From Pseudomonas mucidolens (GTDB lineage: Bacteria; Pseudomonadota; Gammaproteobacteria; Pseudomonadales; Pseudomonadaceae), in contig NZ_LT629802.1 of NCBI RefSeq assembly GCF_900106045.1, forward strand, positions 5,146,001 through 5,210,000: a stretch of DNA of 64,000 nt. The letters run 5' to 3'. How positions within the stretch are numbered: position 1 is the first letter of the stretch; every line of letters starts with the position of its first letter. Of the stretch, positions 18,098 through 27,226 are shown piece after piece. Both the position numbers and the translations under genes were made by a program. Under the pieces are notes generated by a model. It made no database searches and was not told where the DNA came from. It worked only from the letters and a program-made list of their open reading frames with translations.

Positions 18098-19399
18098 ATG
18101 CGCGTTTTGGTCTTGGGTAGCGGTGTCATTGGTGTGGCGAGTGCCTACTACTTGGCGCGGGCCGGTTTCGAGGTGGTCGTGGTCGACCGTCAGCCGGCGG
18201 TTGCCATGGAGACCAGCTTCGCCAACGCCGGCCAGGTCTCGCCAGGCTACGCTTCGCCATGGGCGGCCCCGGGTGTGCCGCTCAAAGCCATCAAATGGCT
18301 GCTGCAGCGGCATGCGCCCCTGGCTATCAAGGCCACCGCCGACATCGACCAATACCTGTGGATGGCGCAGATGCTGCGCAACTGCACCGCCAGCCGTTAT
18401 GCGGTGAACAAGGAGCGCATGGTGCGCCTGTCCGAGTACAGCCGTGACTGCCTCGACGAACTGCGCAGCGAAACCGGCATCTCCTACGAAGGCCGCAGCC
18501 TGGGCACCACCCAACTGTTCCGCACCCAGGCCCAGTTGGATGGCGCCGCCAAGGACATCGCGGTGTTGCGCGAATCCGGCGTTCCTTTTGAACTGCTCGA
18601 CCGTGCGGGTATTGCTCGCGTCGAGCCGGCCCTGGCCAGCGTCACCGGTATCCTGGCCGGTGCCTTGCGCCTGCCGAACGATCAGACAGGTGACTGCCAG
18701 ATGTTCACCACGCGCCTGGCGGAAATGGCCATCCAGTTGGGCGTTGAATTCCGTTTCGAGCAGGATATCCAGCGCCTCGACTACGCGGGCGACCGTATCA
18801 ACGGTGTGTGGATCGACGGCAAGCTGGAAACCGCCGACCGTTACGTGCTGGCGCTTGGCAGTTATTCGCCGCAGTTGCTCAAGCCGCTGGGGATCAAGGC
18901 ACCGGTGTACCCGCTCAAGGGTTATTCGCTGACCGTGCCGATCACCAATGGTGCAATGGCACCGAACTCGACCATTCTGGATGAAACCTACAAGGTGGCG
19001 ATCACCCGTTTCGACAACCGCATCCGTGTCGGCGGCATGGCTGAAATAGCCGGTTTTGACCTGTCGCTGAACCCGCGTCGGCGTGAAACCCTGGAGATGA
19101 TCGTCAACGACCTTTATCCTCAGGGCGGTGATCTGTCCCAGGCCAGTTTCTGGACCGGGCTGCGGCCGACCACACCGGACGGCACCCCGATTGTCGGTGC
19201 TACGCCGTTCAAAAACCTGTTTTTGAACACCGGCCACGGTACCCTCGGTTGGACCATGGCCTGCGGCTCTGGCCGTCTGCTGGCGGATCTGATGGCGAAG
19301 AAAACCCCGCAAATCAGCGCCGAAGGCCTCGATATTTCCCGTTACGGCCAACCACAGGAGTCTGCAAAGCATGTCAATCCAGCGCCAGCTCACCAATGA
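18098..19399 (+). CDS. dadA: D-amino acid dehydrogenase small subunit
   Basis: DadA is a membrane-associated flavoprotein that oxidises D-alanine and other D-amino acids to 2-oxo acids and ammonia. The 433-residue protein opens with the FAD-binding fold [19 protein letters not shown] and ends with a typical [14 protein letters not shown] stretch. ATG 18098 has GAGGG eight bases upstream; a more upstream frame is unsupported. The last 29 bases overlap ridA, so it is part of a dadA-ridA-dadX operon under the divergent Lrp. Confidence 0.96.
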   Translation: MRVLVLGSGVIGVASAYYLARAGFEVVVVDRQPAVAMETSFANAGQVSPGYASPWAAPGVPLKAIKWLLQRHAPLAIKATADIDQYLWMAQMLRNCTASRYAVNKERMVRLSEYSRDCLDELRSETGISYEGRSLGTTQLFRTQAQLDGAAKDIAVLRESGVPFELLDRAGIARVEPALASVTGILAGALRLPNDQTGDCQMFTTRLAEMAIQLGVEFRFEQDIQRLDYAGDRINGVWIDGKLETADRYVLALGSYSPQLLKPLGIKAPVYPLKGYSLTVPITNGAMAPNSTILDETYKVAITRFDNRIRVGGMAEIAGFDLSLNPRRRETLEMIVNDLYPQGGDLSQASFWTGLRPTTPDGTPIVGATPFKNLFLNTGHGTLGWTMACGSGRLLADLMAKKTPQISAEGLDISRYGQPQESAKHVNPAPAHQ

Positions 19400-19724
19400 G
19401 CGCATGAGCCAGATCGTTGTCCACAGCGGTACCGTGTACCTGGCAGGACAAGTCGGCGACGACCTGAGTGCCGGGATTGAACAGCAGACCCGCGAAACCC
19501 TGTCCAATATCGAGCGCCTGCTGAACCTGGCCGGTACCGACAAGACCCGTCTGCTCTCGGTGACGATCTACCTGAAAGACATCGACGCCGACTTTGCCGG
19601 AATGAACGCGGTATGGGACAAGTGGCTGCCAAAAGGTGTCGCCCCGGCCCGTGCCACGGTTGAGTCGAAACTGTGCGAACCGCAAATCCTGGTGGAACTG
19701 TCCGTCGTGGCAGCCCTGCCGTAA
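19371..19724 (+). CDS. RidA family protein (reactive imine/enamine deaminase)
   Basis: The 117-residue YjgF/YER057c/UK114 family protein carries the conserved SVTIYLKDI and [13 protein letters not shown] stretches, including the arginine in [10 protein letters not shown]. RidA proteins hydrolyse 2-aminoacrylate and other imines released by amino acid enzymes, which suits its position inside the dad operon where DadA releases imino acids. The start overlaps dadA by 29 bases, with AGGAG at 19356-19360. Confidence 0.92.
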   Translation: MSIQRQLTNERMSQIVVHSGTVYLAGQVGDDLSAGIEQQTRETLSNIERLLNLAGTDKTRLLSVTIYLKDIDADFAGMNAVWDKWLPKGVAPARATVESKLCEPQILVELSVVAALP

Positions 19725-19802
19725 ATACACGCCCTCTTGCGGCGCCGCTGTTGCAGTCGGCGCCGGTTTTTTCTTCCCCCAGCCGCCTAGAAGTCTGCCG
19801 TT

Positions 19803-20876
19803 ATGCGCCCAGCCCGTGCCCTGATCGATCTTCAAGCCCTGCGCCACAACTACCAATTGGCGCGTCAACTTACGGGAGCCAAGGCGCTCGCCGTGATCAA
19901 GGCGGACGCCTATGGTCATGGTGCCGTGCGCGTGGCCCAGGCGTTGGAGGCCGAGGCTGACGGATTTGCCGTGGCGTGTATCGAGGAAGCGCTGGAGTTG
20001 CGGGCGGCGGGAATTGGCGGGCCGATCCTGCTGCTGGAAGGTTTTTTCGAGGCAGACGAACTGCCGTTGATCAACGAGCATGACTTCTGGTGCGTGGTGC
20101 ATTCGCTGTGGCAGTTGGAGGCGATTGAGCACGCATCCCTGAGCAAGCCGCTTACGGTCTGGCTCAAACTGGACTCGGGCATGCACCGTGTCGGGCTGCA
20201 CCCCAAGGATTATCACGACGCTTACCAGCGCCTGCTGGCCAGCGGCAAAGTGGCGAAGATTGTGTTGATGAGTCATTTTGCCCGCGCCGATGAGTTGGAC
20301 TCCACGCGTAGCGATGAACAGGTTGCGGTGTTTGAAGCGGCGCGCCAGGGCCTGGTGGCCGAGGTCAGCCTGCGTAATTCGCCGTCGGTGATGGGCTGGC
20401 CGAGCGTGTCCAGCGATTGGGTGCGTCCGGGAATCATGCTCTACGGCGCCACGCCATTTGGCGAGAATCAGGCCATTGCCGCAGGTTTGCAGCCCGTGAT
20501 GACCCTGGAGTCGAAAGTCATCTGCGTGCGCGAGCTGCCGGCCGGCGAACCGGTCGGTTATGGCGCTCGGTTCGTGACCGAGAAACCGATGCGCGTCGGC
20601 GTCGTCGCCATGGGCTATGCGGACGGTTATCCGCGTCACGCACCGACCGGCACGCCGGTGCTGGTTGCCGGTCAGCGGAGTCGGTTGCTGGGCCGGGTAT
20701 CGATGGACATGCTGTGTATCGACCTGACCGATGTTCCGCAGGCGGGCCTTGGATCGACGGTCGAGTTATGGGGCAAAAACGTCCTCGCCAGCGATGTCGC
20801 CACGGCGGCCGACACCATCCCGTATCAGATTTTTTGCAATCTGCGCCGAGTACCACGCGTCTATTCCGGCACTTAG
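19803..20876 (+). CDS. dadX: Catabolic alanine racemase
   Basis: DadX converts L-alanine to D-alanine for oxidation by DadA. The 357-residue PLP enzyme has the cofactor lysine at 33 ([10 protein letters not shown]) and the catalytic tyrosine at 253 (GYGARF). The substrate-binding MGYADGYPR is present. It is the third gene of the dadA-ridA-dadX operon, 78 bases after ridA. A second, biosynthetic racemase usually exists elsewhere. Confidence 0.96.
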   Translation: MRPARALIDLQALRHNYQLARQLTGAKALAVIKADAYGHGAVRVAQALEAEADGFAVACIEEALELRAAGIGGPILLLEGFFEADELPLINEHDFWCVVHSLWQLEAIEHASLSKPLTVWLKLDSGMHRVGLHPKDYHDAYQRLLASGKVAKIVLMSHFARADELDSTRSDEQVAVFEAARQGLVAEVSLRNSPSVMGWPSVSSDWVRPGIMLYGATPFGENQAIAAGLQPVMTLESKVICVRELPAGEPVGYGARFVTEKPMRVGVVAMGYADGYPRHAPTGTPVLVAGQRSRLLGRVSMDMLCIDLTDVPQAGLGSTVELWGKNVLASDVATAADTIPYQIFCNLRRVPRVYSGT

Positions 20877-20917
20877 CCGCTGTCGACCAACGACGTTGGC
20901 CGGGATTCAGGTCAAAG

Positions 20918-20934
20918 TGTTGTAAATACTGAAC
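20918..20934. promoter_or_regulatory. Candidate PauR autoregulatory site
   Basis: TGTT-N8-TGAAC occurs in the gap between dadX and pauR, with the same spacing as the site next to kauB. It would fit autorepression, but is inferred from a short pattern only. Confidence 0.35.
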
Positions 20935-20992
20935 GCTGTCGCCATGATAACGCTCAATTACAACAAAGCCTGAATCCTAGGAGGCTCCCGCA

Positions 20993-21541
20993 TTGGACGT
21001 CGGCGAACGACTGCAATCCATCCGTAAACTGAAAGGTCTTTCCCAGCGTGAACTCGCCAAGCGTGCGGGCGTCACCAACAGCACCATTTCGATGATCGAG
21101 AAAAACAGTGTCAGCCCATCCATCAGTTCCTTGCGCAAGGTGCTGGGCGGCATTCCGATGTCCATGGTCGAATTCTTTTCCGAAGAAATCCTCCAGGAAA
21201 AACCGACCCAGATCGTCTATAAAGCCAATGAGCTGATCGATATCTCCGATGGCGCGGTGACCATGAAACTGGTGGGCCGGGCGCATCCCAGCCGGGCGAT
21301 CGCGTTTCTCAACGAAATCTACCCGCCGGGTGCCGATACCGGTGATGAAATGCTCACCCACGAAGGCGAGGAGACCGGGATTTTGCTGGAAGGTCGCCTG
21401 GAGCTGGTGGTCGGTCTCGAAACTTTTGTGCTCGAAGCCGGCGATAGCTACTACTTTGAAAGCACCAAGCCTCACCGTTTCCGCAATCCGTTCGACGTGC
21501 CGGCGCGACTAATCAGCGCAGCCACGCCCGCGAACTTTTAG
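20993..21541 (+). CDS. pauR: PauR/PuuR-type polyamine catabolism repressor
   Basis: This 182-residue XRE-cupin regulator has a Cro/CI-type helix-turn-helix at residues about 5-60 (RLQSIRKLKGLSQRELAKRAG and following) and a small cupin domain at about 105-178 (LTHEGEETGILLEGRLELV begins the barrel). The group represses gamma-glutamylated polyamine catabolic genes, releasing DNA when putrescine or cadaverine is present. The start is TTG 20993, with strong AGGAGG (20979-20984) upstream. It follows the dad operon and precedes cycB, the order recalled from P. aeruginosa. Confidence 0.88.
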   Translation: MDVGERLQSIRKLKGLSQRELAKRAGVTNSTISMIEKNSVSPSISSLRKVLGGIPMSMVEFFSEEILQEKPTQIVYKANELIDISDGAVTMKLVGRAHPSRAIAFLNEIYPPGADTGDEMLTHEGEETGILLEGRLELVVGLETFVLEAGDSYYFESTKPHRFRNPFDVPARLISAATPANF

Positions 21542-21710
21542 TAAAAGAGGCGCCCTGCCTACCTTGCAGAGGTGTCCGTAGCTGTATTCCGTCATGCTGA
21601 ATCTCCCTTTGGACAATAGGGTTGTTTCAGCGGGACGGGCTAACCGTTATACTTTCGCCGCCTGCGAAACCGTGGCCGCAGGCGTGAATAGCCACCATGA
21701 GGGTGAACGC

Positions 21711-22133
21711 GTGAACCTAATTATGAAAATGCTGGCTGTACCAGCAACCGTATTGGCCCTTTGGGCTGTCAGCGCTCAGGCTGCGACCAATGATGAGATT
21801 GCCAAGCGCCTTGAACCCGTCGGCAAGGTCTGTGTTCAAGGCGAGGAGTGCAAGGGGATGGAAGTCGCGGTGACCGCGGGCGGCGGCGGCGCGAAAACGC
21901 CGGACGAGATCATTGCCAAGCATTGCAATGCCTGCCACAGCACCGGCCTGCTGGGTGCGCCGAAAATTGGCGACACCGCCGCGTGGAAAGAGCGCGCCGA
22001 CCACCAGGGCGGCCTTGACGGCATCCTGGCCAAGGCCATCACCGGCATCAACGCCATGCCACCAAAAGGTACCTGCGCCGATTGCTCGGATGAAGACCTG
22101 ATGGGCGCCATCAAGAAGATGTCCGGTTTGTAA
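21711..22133 (+). CDS. cycB: Cytochrome c5
   Basis: This 140-residue periplasmic c-type cytochrome has a signal peptide ending near ALWAVSAQA, a haem-binding CNACH at residues 72-76 and the methionine ligand in INAMPPKG. Two further cysteines in GTCADCSDED are typical of cytochrome c5 and may form a disulfide. GTG 21711 (seven bases after GAGGG) is preferred to ATG 21723 or 21729. A hairpin terminator follows. Confidence 0.9.
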   Translation: MNLIMKMLAVPATVLALWAVSAQAATNDEIAKRLEPVGKVCVQGEECKGMEVAVTAGGGGAKTPDEIIAKHCNACHSTGLLGAPKIGDTAAWKERADHQGGLDGILAKAITGINAMPPKGTCADCSDEDLMGAIKKMSGL

Positions 22134-22153
22134 TTGACCGATCTTCGCTGAAA

Positions 22154-22177
22154 AAGCCGCTGACCAGCGGCTTTTTT
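22154..22177 (+). terminator. Rho-independent terminator after cycB
   Basis: AAGCCGCT with AGCGGCTT forms a stem around GACC-like loop sequence and is followed by TTTTTTG. It ends 45 bases beyond the cycB stop. Confidence 0.88.
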
Positions 22178-22270
22178 GTGCCCGCGATTCATCTTCCAGG
22201 GCTGTTCATTGCAGCAAAGACCCGGCAATCTCGGTCCAAGCCCAATTCATGGAATGTTCGGGAGGGTCGG

Positions 22271-24193
22271 ATGGTGCAGTTGTGTTCAATCGAGCAAGCG
22301 GTCGATGACGTACTGGAACGCTTGCCAGCGCATATACATCTGGGGATGCCCTTGGGGCTGGGCAAGCCGAACCTGTTTGCCAACGCGCTGTATCGGCGTA
22401 TCGCCAAGCTTCCGGAGCGAACGCTGACCATTTACACCGCCCTGAGCCTGGGTCGTCCGCCCCTGGGCGATGGTTTGCAAAAGCGCTTTCTTCAGCCGTT
22501 TATCGAGCGGGTGTTCGGTGACTACCCCGAACTGGATTTTCTTGCCGACCTGCGCAACGACAGCCTGCCGGCCAACATCCATGTGCAACAGTTCTTCATG
22601 CAGCCCGGCAGTCTGCTCCACAGCGCCACGGCTCAGCAGGATTATGTCAGCAGCAACTACAGCCACGCCGCCCGGGATATCAACGCCGCCGGCTTGAACC
22701 TGGTGGCACAACTGGTGGCGAGCAGCAGCGAGCATCCGGACCGCCTGAGCTTGAGCTGTAACCCCGATATCACCCTTGATCTATTGCCAATGATCGCCAA
22801 GCGCCGCGAAGCCGGGGAAACGATTCTGGTGGTGGGGCAGGTCCATGATGATTTGCCCTACATGCCCGGCGATGCCGAGTTGGGCATGGATCAGTTCGAT
22901 TTCCTGATCGATGAAAAGGACTGCACCACACTGTTTTCCACACCGAATATGCCGGTGGGGTTCCAGGATCACTTTATCGGCCTGCACGCCAGTACGTTGG
23001 TGCGCGACGGTGGCACCTTGCAGATCGGTATTGGCGCCATGGGCGACGCGCTGACCGCTGCACTGTTGGCTCGCCAGGCAGATAACGAAGGCTATCGGCA
23101 GTTGCTCAGCGACCTGGATGTGTACCAGTGGGCAGCGTTGATCAGCCGCGAAGGCGGGGTCGAGTCGTTCGCCCGTGGCCTGTACGGTTGCAGTGAGATG
23201 TTCGTCAACGGCTTGTTGGTGCTGGCCGACGCGGGGATCGTGCGGCGTAAGGTTTACCCGGATGTCGCGACCCAGGAGCAGGCCAATGCCGGCATGCTGG
23301 ACGAGGCGGCGCAGCCGGACGGAATCTCGATACATGGCGGCTTCTTCCTCGGCCCGCGCAGCTTTTATGAACGGCTGCGGGACTTGCCACAGAACAAGCG
23401 CCTTGAATTCAATATGACTCGCATCAGCTACATCAACGAGTTGTATGGACAAGAGCAACTCAAGCGTTTGCAGCGCCTGGATGCACGGTTTATCAACAGT
23501 GCTTTTACCGTGACCCTGTTGGGCGCGGGCGTGGCGGATCAGTTGGAAGACGGGCGTGTGCTCAGCGGCGTGGGCGGACAGTACAATTTCGTTGTCCAGG
23601 GGCACGCCCTTGAGGGCGCGCGCTCGATCCTGATCCTGCGCAGCTGGCGCGAGTCGGGTGGTGAAGTCAGCTCCAATATTGTCTGGGAGTACGGGCATTG
23701 CACGATTCCGCGCCACCTGCGGGACATCGTGATTACCGAATACGGCATCGCCGACCTGCGCGGCCAGACCGACGCCAAGGTGATCGAGGCGCTGCTGAAT
23801 ATTACCGATTCGCGGTTTCAGCAAGGGTTGATTGAAAAGGCCCAGAAGGCCGGGAAACTGCCGAAGGATTTCCAGTTGGATCCGCGTTTTGCCGAGAACA
23901 CGCCGCAGCGTTTGCAGGCAATCGAGGCGCGGCATCCGCGATTGTTCCCGGAGTATCCGTTGGGCAGTGACTTCACCGATGAAGAGAGGGATTTGTTGCG
24001 CGCATTGAACTGGCTCAAGAGCAAATTCAAGCTGACCGAAGTGCTCGAGCTGGGCAAGGCGGCGCTGGATGCCCCTGAGCCTGCGGCGTTTCCCGAGCAT
24101 TTAAAGCGGATGGGCCTGGACCAGCCCGAGGGACTTAAAGAGGATCTGTATCAGCGCTTGCTACTCGCCGGCCTACAGGCCACTGCGCACTGA
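22271..24193 (+). CDS. Acetyl-CoA hydrolase/transferase family protein
   Basis: This is a 640-residue protein of the CoA-transferase-like acetyl-CoA hydrolase family. Family motifs are seen around GIGAMGDAL (CoA/substrate region) and the C-terminal ITEYGIADLRG. It is longer than the usual succinyl-CoA:acetate CoA-transferases (about 500 residues), belonging to the long Pseudomonas group whose reaction is unknown. The start at ATG 22271 follows GGGAGG; a more upstream frame would run into the cycB terminator. Confidence 0.82.
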   Translation: MVQLCSIEQAVDDVLERLPAHIHLGMPLGLGKPNLFANALYRRIAKLPERTLTIYTALSLGRPPLGDGLQKRFLQPFIERVFGDYPELDFLADLRNDSLPANIHVQQFFMQPGSLLHSATAQQDYVSSNYSHAARDINAAGLNLVAQLVASSSEHPDRLSLSCNPDITLDLLPMIAKRREAGETILVVGQVHDDLPYMPGDAELGMDQFDFLIDEKDCTTLFSTPNMPVGFQDHFIGLHASTLVRDGGTLQIGIGAMGDALTAALLARQADNEGYRQLLSDLDVYQWAALISREGGVESFARGLYGCSEMFVNGLLVLADAGIVRRKVYPDVATQEQANAGMLDEAAQPDGISIHGGFFLGPRSFYERLRDLPQNKRLEFNMTRISYINELYGQEQLKRLQRLDARFINSAFTVTLLGAGVADQLEDGRVLSGVGGQYNFVVQGHALEGARSILILRSWRESGGEVSSNIVWEYGHCTIPRHLRDIVITEYGIADLRGQTDAKVIEALLNITDSRFQQGLIEKAQKAGKLPKDFQLDPRFAENTPQRLQAIEARHPRLFPEYPLGSDFTDEERDLLRALNWLKSKFKLTEVLELGKAALDAPEPAAFPEHLKRMGLDQPEGLKEDLYQRLLLAGLQATAH

Positions 24194-24208
24194 CAGCCGC
24201 CCCCTTCG

Positions 24209-24310
24209 CTGTAGGAGCGAGCTTGCTCGCGAAGAACGCATAGGCACCGCGGGCTACCTGATAGCGCTGCGCTAGTGTGTGGTTCTTCGCGAACAAGCTC
24301 GCTCCTACAG
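24209..24310. repeat. REPIN of the CTGTAGGAGCGAGCTTGCTCGC family
   Basis: Arms 24209-24237 and 24282-24310 are reverse complements with one mismatch. They have the same head sequence as the REPIN between pyrE and argB. It separates the convergent CoA-transferase-like gene and xpt, where it likely ends transcription. Confidence 0.85.
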
Positions 24311-24322
24311 AGGCGGTGGCGG

Positions 24323-24952
<630 letters not shown>

Positions 24953-26962
24953 CTAGCGCTTTAACATCGCGCGTATATCCGCCAAGGCAGTATTGCCGCG
25001 AACGGCTTTCACTTCGGTCGGGGTGTCGTCATTGCCTTCCCAGGCCAGATCGTCCGGTGGCAGCTCATCAAGGAAGCGGCTGGGTGCACAATCGATGATT
25101 TCGCCGTATTGCTTGCGCTTGGCGGCAAAGGTGAAGGCCAGGGTCTGGCGTGCGCGGGTAATACCCACGTAGGCCAGGCGCCGCTCTTCTTCGATGGTGT
25201 CGGCTTCGATGCTCGAGCGGTGCGGAAGGATTTCCTCCTCCATGCCCATGATGAATACGTAGGGGAATTCCAGGCCCTTGGAGGCATGCAAGGTCATCAT
25301 CTGCACGCCTTCGGCGCCGTCTTCCTCTTCCTGCTGGCGTTCGAGCATGTCGCGCAGGACCAGCTTGCCGATAGCGTCTTCGACGGTCATGTCGCCGTCT
25401 TCGTCTTTTTCCAGGGTGTTCTTCAGCGCTTCGATCAGGAACCAGACGTTGCCCATGCGGTAATCCGCGGCCTTGTCGCTGGAGCTGTTGGTGCGCAGCC
25501 AATTCTCATAGTCGATGTCCATGACCATGCTGCGCAGGGCGCTGATCGGGTCCTCGCCGGCACACTGCTCGCGCACCTTGTCCATGAAGCGCTTGAAGCG
25601 TGACAGGCGATCGGTGAAGCGCGTGTCCAGATGTTCGCCCAGGCCGATCTCGTCGGTGGCGGCGTACATCGAAATCTTGCGTTCGGTGGCGTAGTTGCCA
25701 AGCTTTTCCAGGGTCGTCGAACCGATCTCCCGGCGCGGTACGTTGATCACCCGCAGGAAGGCGTTGTCGTCATCCGGGTTAACGATCAGGCGGAAGTAGG
25801 CCATCAGGTCCTTTACTTCCTGGCGTCCGAAAAAACTGTTGCCGCCCGACAGGCGATACGGCACCTGGTGATGCTGCAACTTCAGCTCGATCAGCTTGGC
25901 CTGGTAGTTGCCGCGATACAGGATCGCAAAGTCGCTGTAGGGCCGATCCGTGCGCAAGTGCAGGCTGAGGATTTCCACGGCCACCCGTTCGGCTTCGGCG
26001 TCTTCGTTGCGGCAGCGGATCACGCGGATCTCGTCGCCGTGGCCCATTTCGCTCCACAGCTGTTTTTCAAATTCGTGAGGGTTATTGGAAATCAACACGT
26101 TGGCGCAACGCAGGATGCGGCTGGTGGAGCGGTAGTTCTGCTCCAGCATCACGACTTTCAGGGACGGATAGTCGTCCTTGAGCAACATCAGGTTTTCCGG
26201 GCGGGCGCCGCGCCAGGCGTAGATCGACTGGTCATCGTCGCCCACCACGGTGAACTGGTTGCGCGTGCCGATCAGCAACTTGACCAGCAGGTATTGGCTG
26301 GCGTTGGTGTCCTGGTATTCGTCCACCAACAGATAGCGGACTTTGTTCTGCCACTTTTCGAGGATGTCGGTGTGCTCCTGGAACAGCTTCACCGGCAACA
26401 GGATCAGGTCGTCGAAGTCCACCGCATTGAACGCCTTGAGCGTGCGCTGGTAATGGGTGTAGACGATGGCGGCCGTCTGTTCCTTGGGATTGCGTGCGTT
26501 TTCCAGGGCTTCGGGCGGCAGGATCAGATCATTTTTCCAGGCGCCGATCATGTTCTTGATCTCGTCGACGCCGTCGTCGCCTGCGTATTCCTTCTGCATG
26601 ATGTCGGTCATCAGGGCCTTGACATCGGTTTCGTCAAAAATCGAGAAACCCGGCTTGTAGCCCAGCCGCAGATGCTCCTTGCGGATGATGTTCAGCCCCA
26701 GGTTGTGGAAAGTACACACGGTGAGGCCACGGCCTTCGCCACCCTTGAGCAGGGTACCGACACGCTCTTTCATTTCCCGCGCCGCCTTGTTGGTAAAGGT
26801 CATGGCGACGATGTACTGGGCGCGGATGCCGCAATTCTGGATCAGGTGCGCGATCTTGCGGGTGATCACACTGGTCTTGCCGGAGCCTGCGCCGGCGAGC
26901 ACCAATAGAGGGCCGCCGACGTAGTTCACGGCTTCTTGCTGCCGGGGATTGAGTCGGGACAT
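24953..26962 (-). CDS. rep: ATP-dependent DNA helicase Rep
   Basis: Rep is a 3'-5' superfamily 1A helicase that clears proteins ahead of replication forks. The 669-residue protein has Walker A AGAGSGKTS at 23-31, the DEYQDT motif II (near 217), GDDDQSIYAWRGA (motif III), QNYRS (motif IV) and VGITRAR (motif VI). Normal length; no accessory nuclease domain. Confidence 0.96.
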   Translation of the reverse strand: MSRLNPRQQEAVNYVGGPLLVLAGAGSGKTSVITRKIAHLIQNCGIRAQYIVAMTFTNKAAREMKERVGTLLKGGEGRGLTVCTFHNLGLNIIRKEHLRLGYKPGFSIFDETDVKALMTDIMQKEYAGDDGVDEIKNMIGAWKNDLILPPEALENARNPKEQTAAIVYTHYQRTLKAFNAVDFDDLILLPVKLFQEHTDILEKWQNKVRYLLVDEYQDTNASQYLLVKLLIGTRNQFTVVGDDDQSIYAWRGARPENLMLLKDDYPSLKVVMLEQNYRSTSRILRCANVLISNNPHEFEKQLWSEMGHGDEIRVIRCRNEDAEAERVAVEILSLHLRTDRPYSDFAILYRGNYQAKLIELKLQHHQVPYRLSGGNSFFGRQEVKDLMAYFRLIVNPDDDNAFLRVINVPRREIGSTTLEKLGNYATERKISMYAATDEIGLGEHLDTRFTDRLSRFKRFMDKVREQCAGEDPISALRSMVMDIDYENWLRTNSSSDKAADYRMGNVWFLIEALKNTLEKDEDGDMTVEDAIGKLVLRDMLERQQEEEDGAEGVQMMTLHASKGLEFPYVFIMGMEEEILPHRSSIEADTIEEERRLAYVGITRARQTLAFTFAAKRKQYGEIIDCAPSRFLDELPPDDLAWEGNDDTPTEVKAVRGNTALADIRAMLKR

Positions 26963-27146
26963 ACGAGATTTTGGGGGTCATTGAGCAAAAAGGGCGAGCA
27001 TTTTAACAGGCTGGCAGGATTCTGCTGCCTCTGTACGACGGTGTGACGTACCGCTTGATCTAAATTTGCCGCTTTTGTCACTTTGCCGCAGGATGTGCCA
27101 GGTATTTGGGACTATTGTTCAAGAACCGCACTGCGCGTATCTGATA

Positions 27147-27161
27147 ACCAATATCATTGGT
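27147..27161. promoter_or_regulatory. 15-bp palindrome upstream of GGDEF-EAL gene
   Basis: ACCAATATCATTGGT is a perfect inverted repeat (six-base arms, three-base centre) 66 bases before the start at 27227, in the 264-base gap between rep and this gene. Nothing else was recognised in the gap. Confidence 0.3.
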
Positions 27162-27226
27162 CATTGTCAGGCTGCACGTCATAATGCCCGCCGCCAACGA
27201 ACTTTTGCAGAGTCTAGGGAGCTAGC

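Noticed and set aside
22178..22270. Upstream start for the acetyl-CoA hydrolase-family gene
   Set aside because: It would overlap the cycB terminator; ATG 22271 has a better ribosome-binding site.
22781..24100. 439-codon frame opposite the CoA-transferase-like gene
   Set aside because: Shadow; the forward gene has family motifs.
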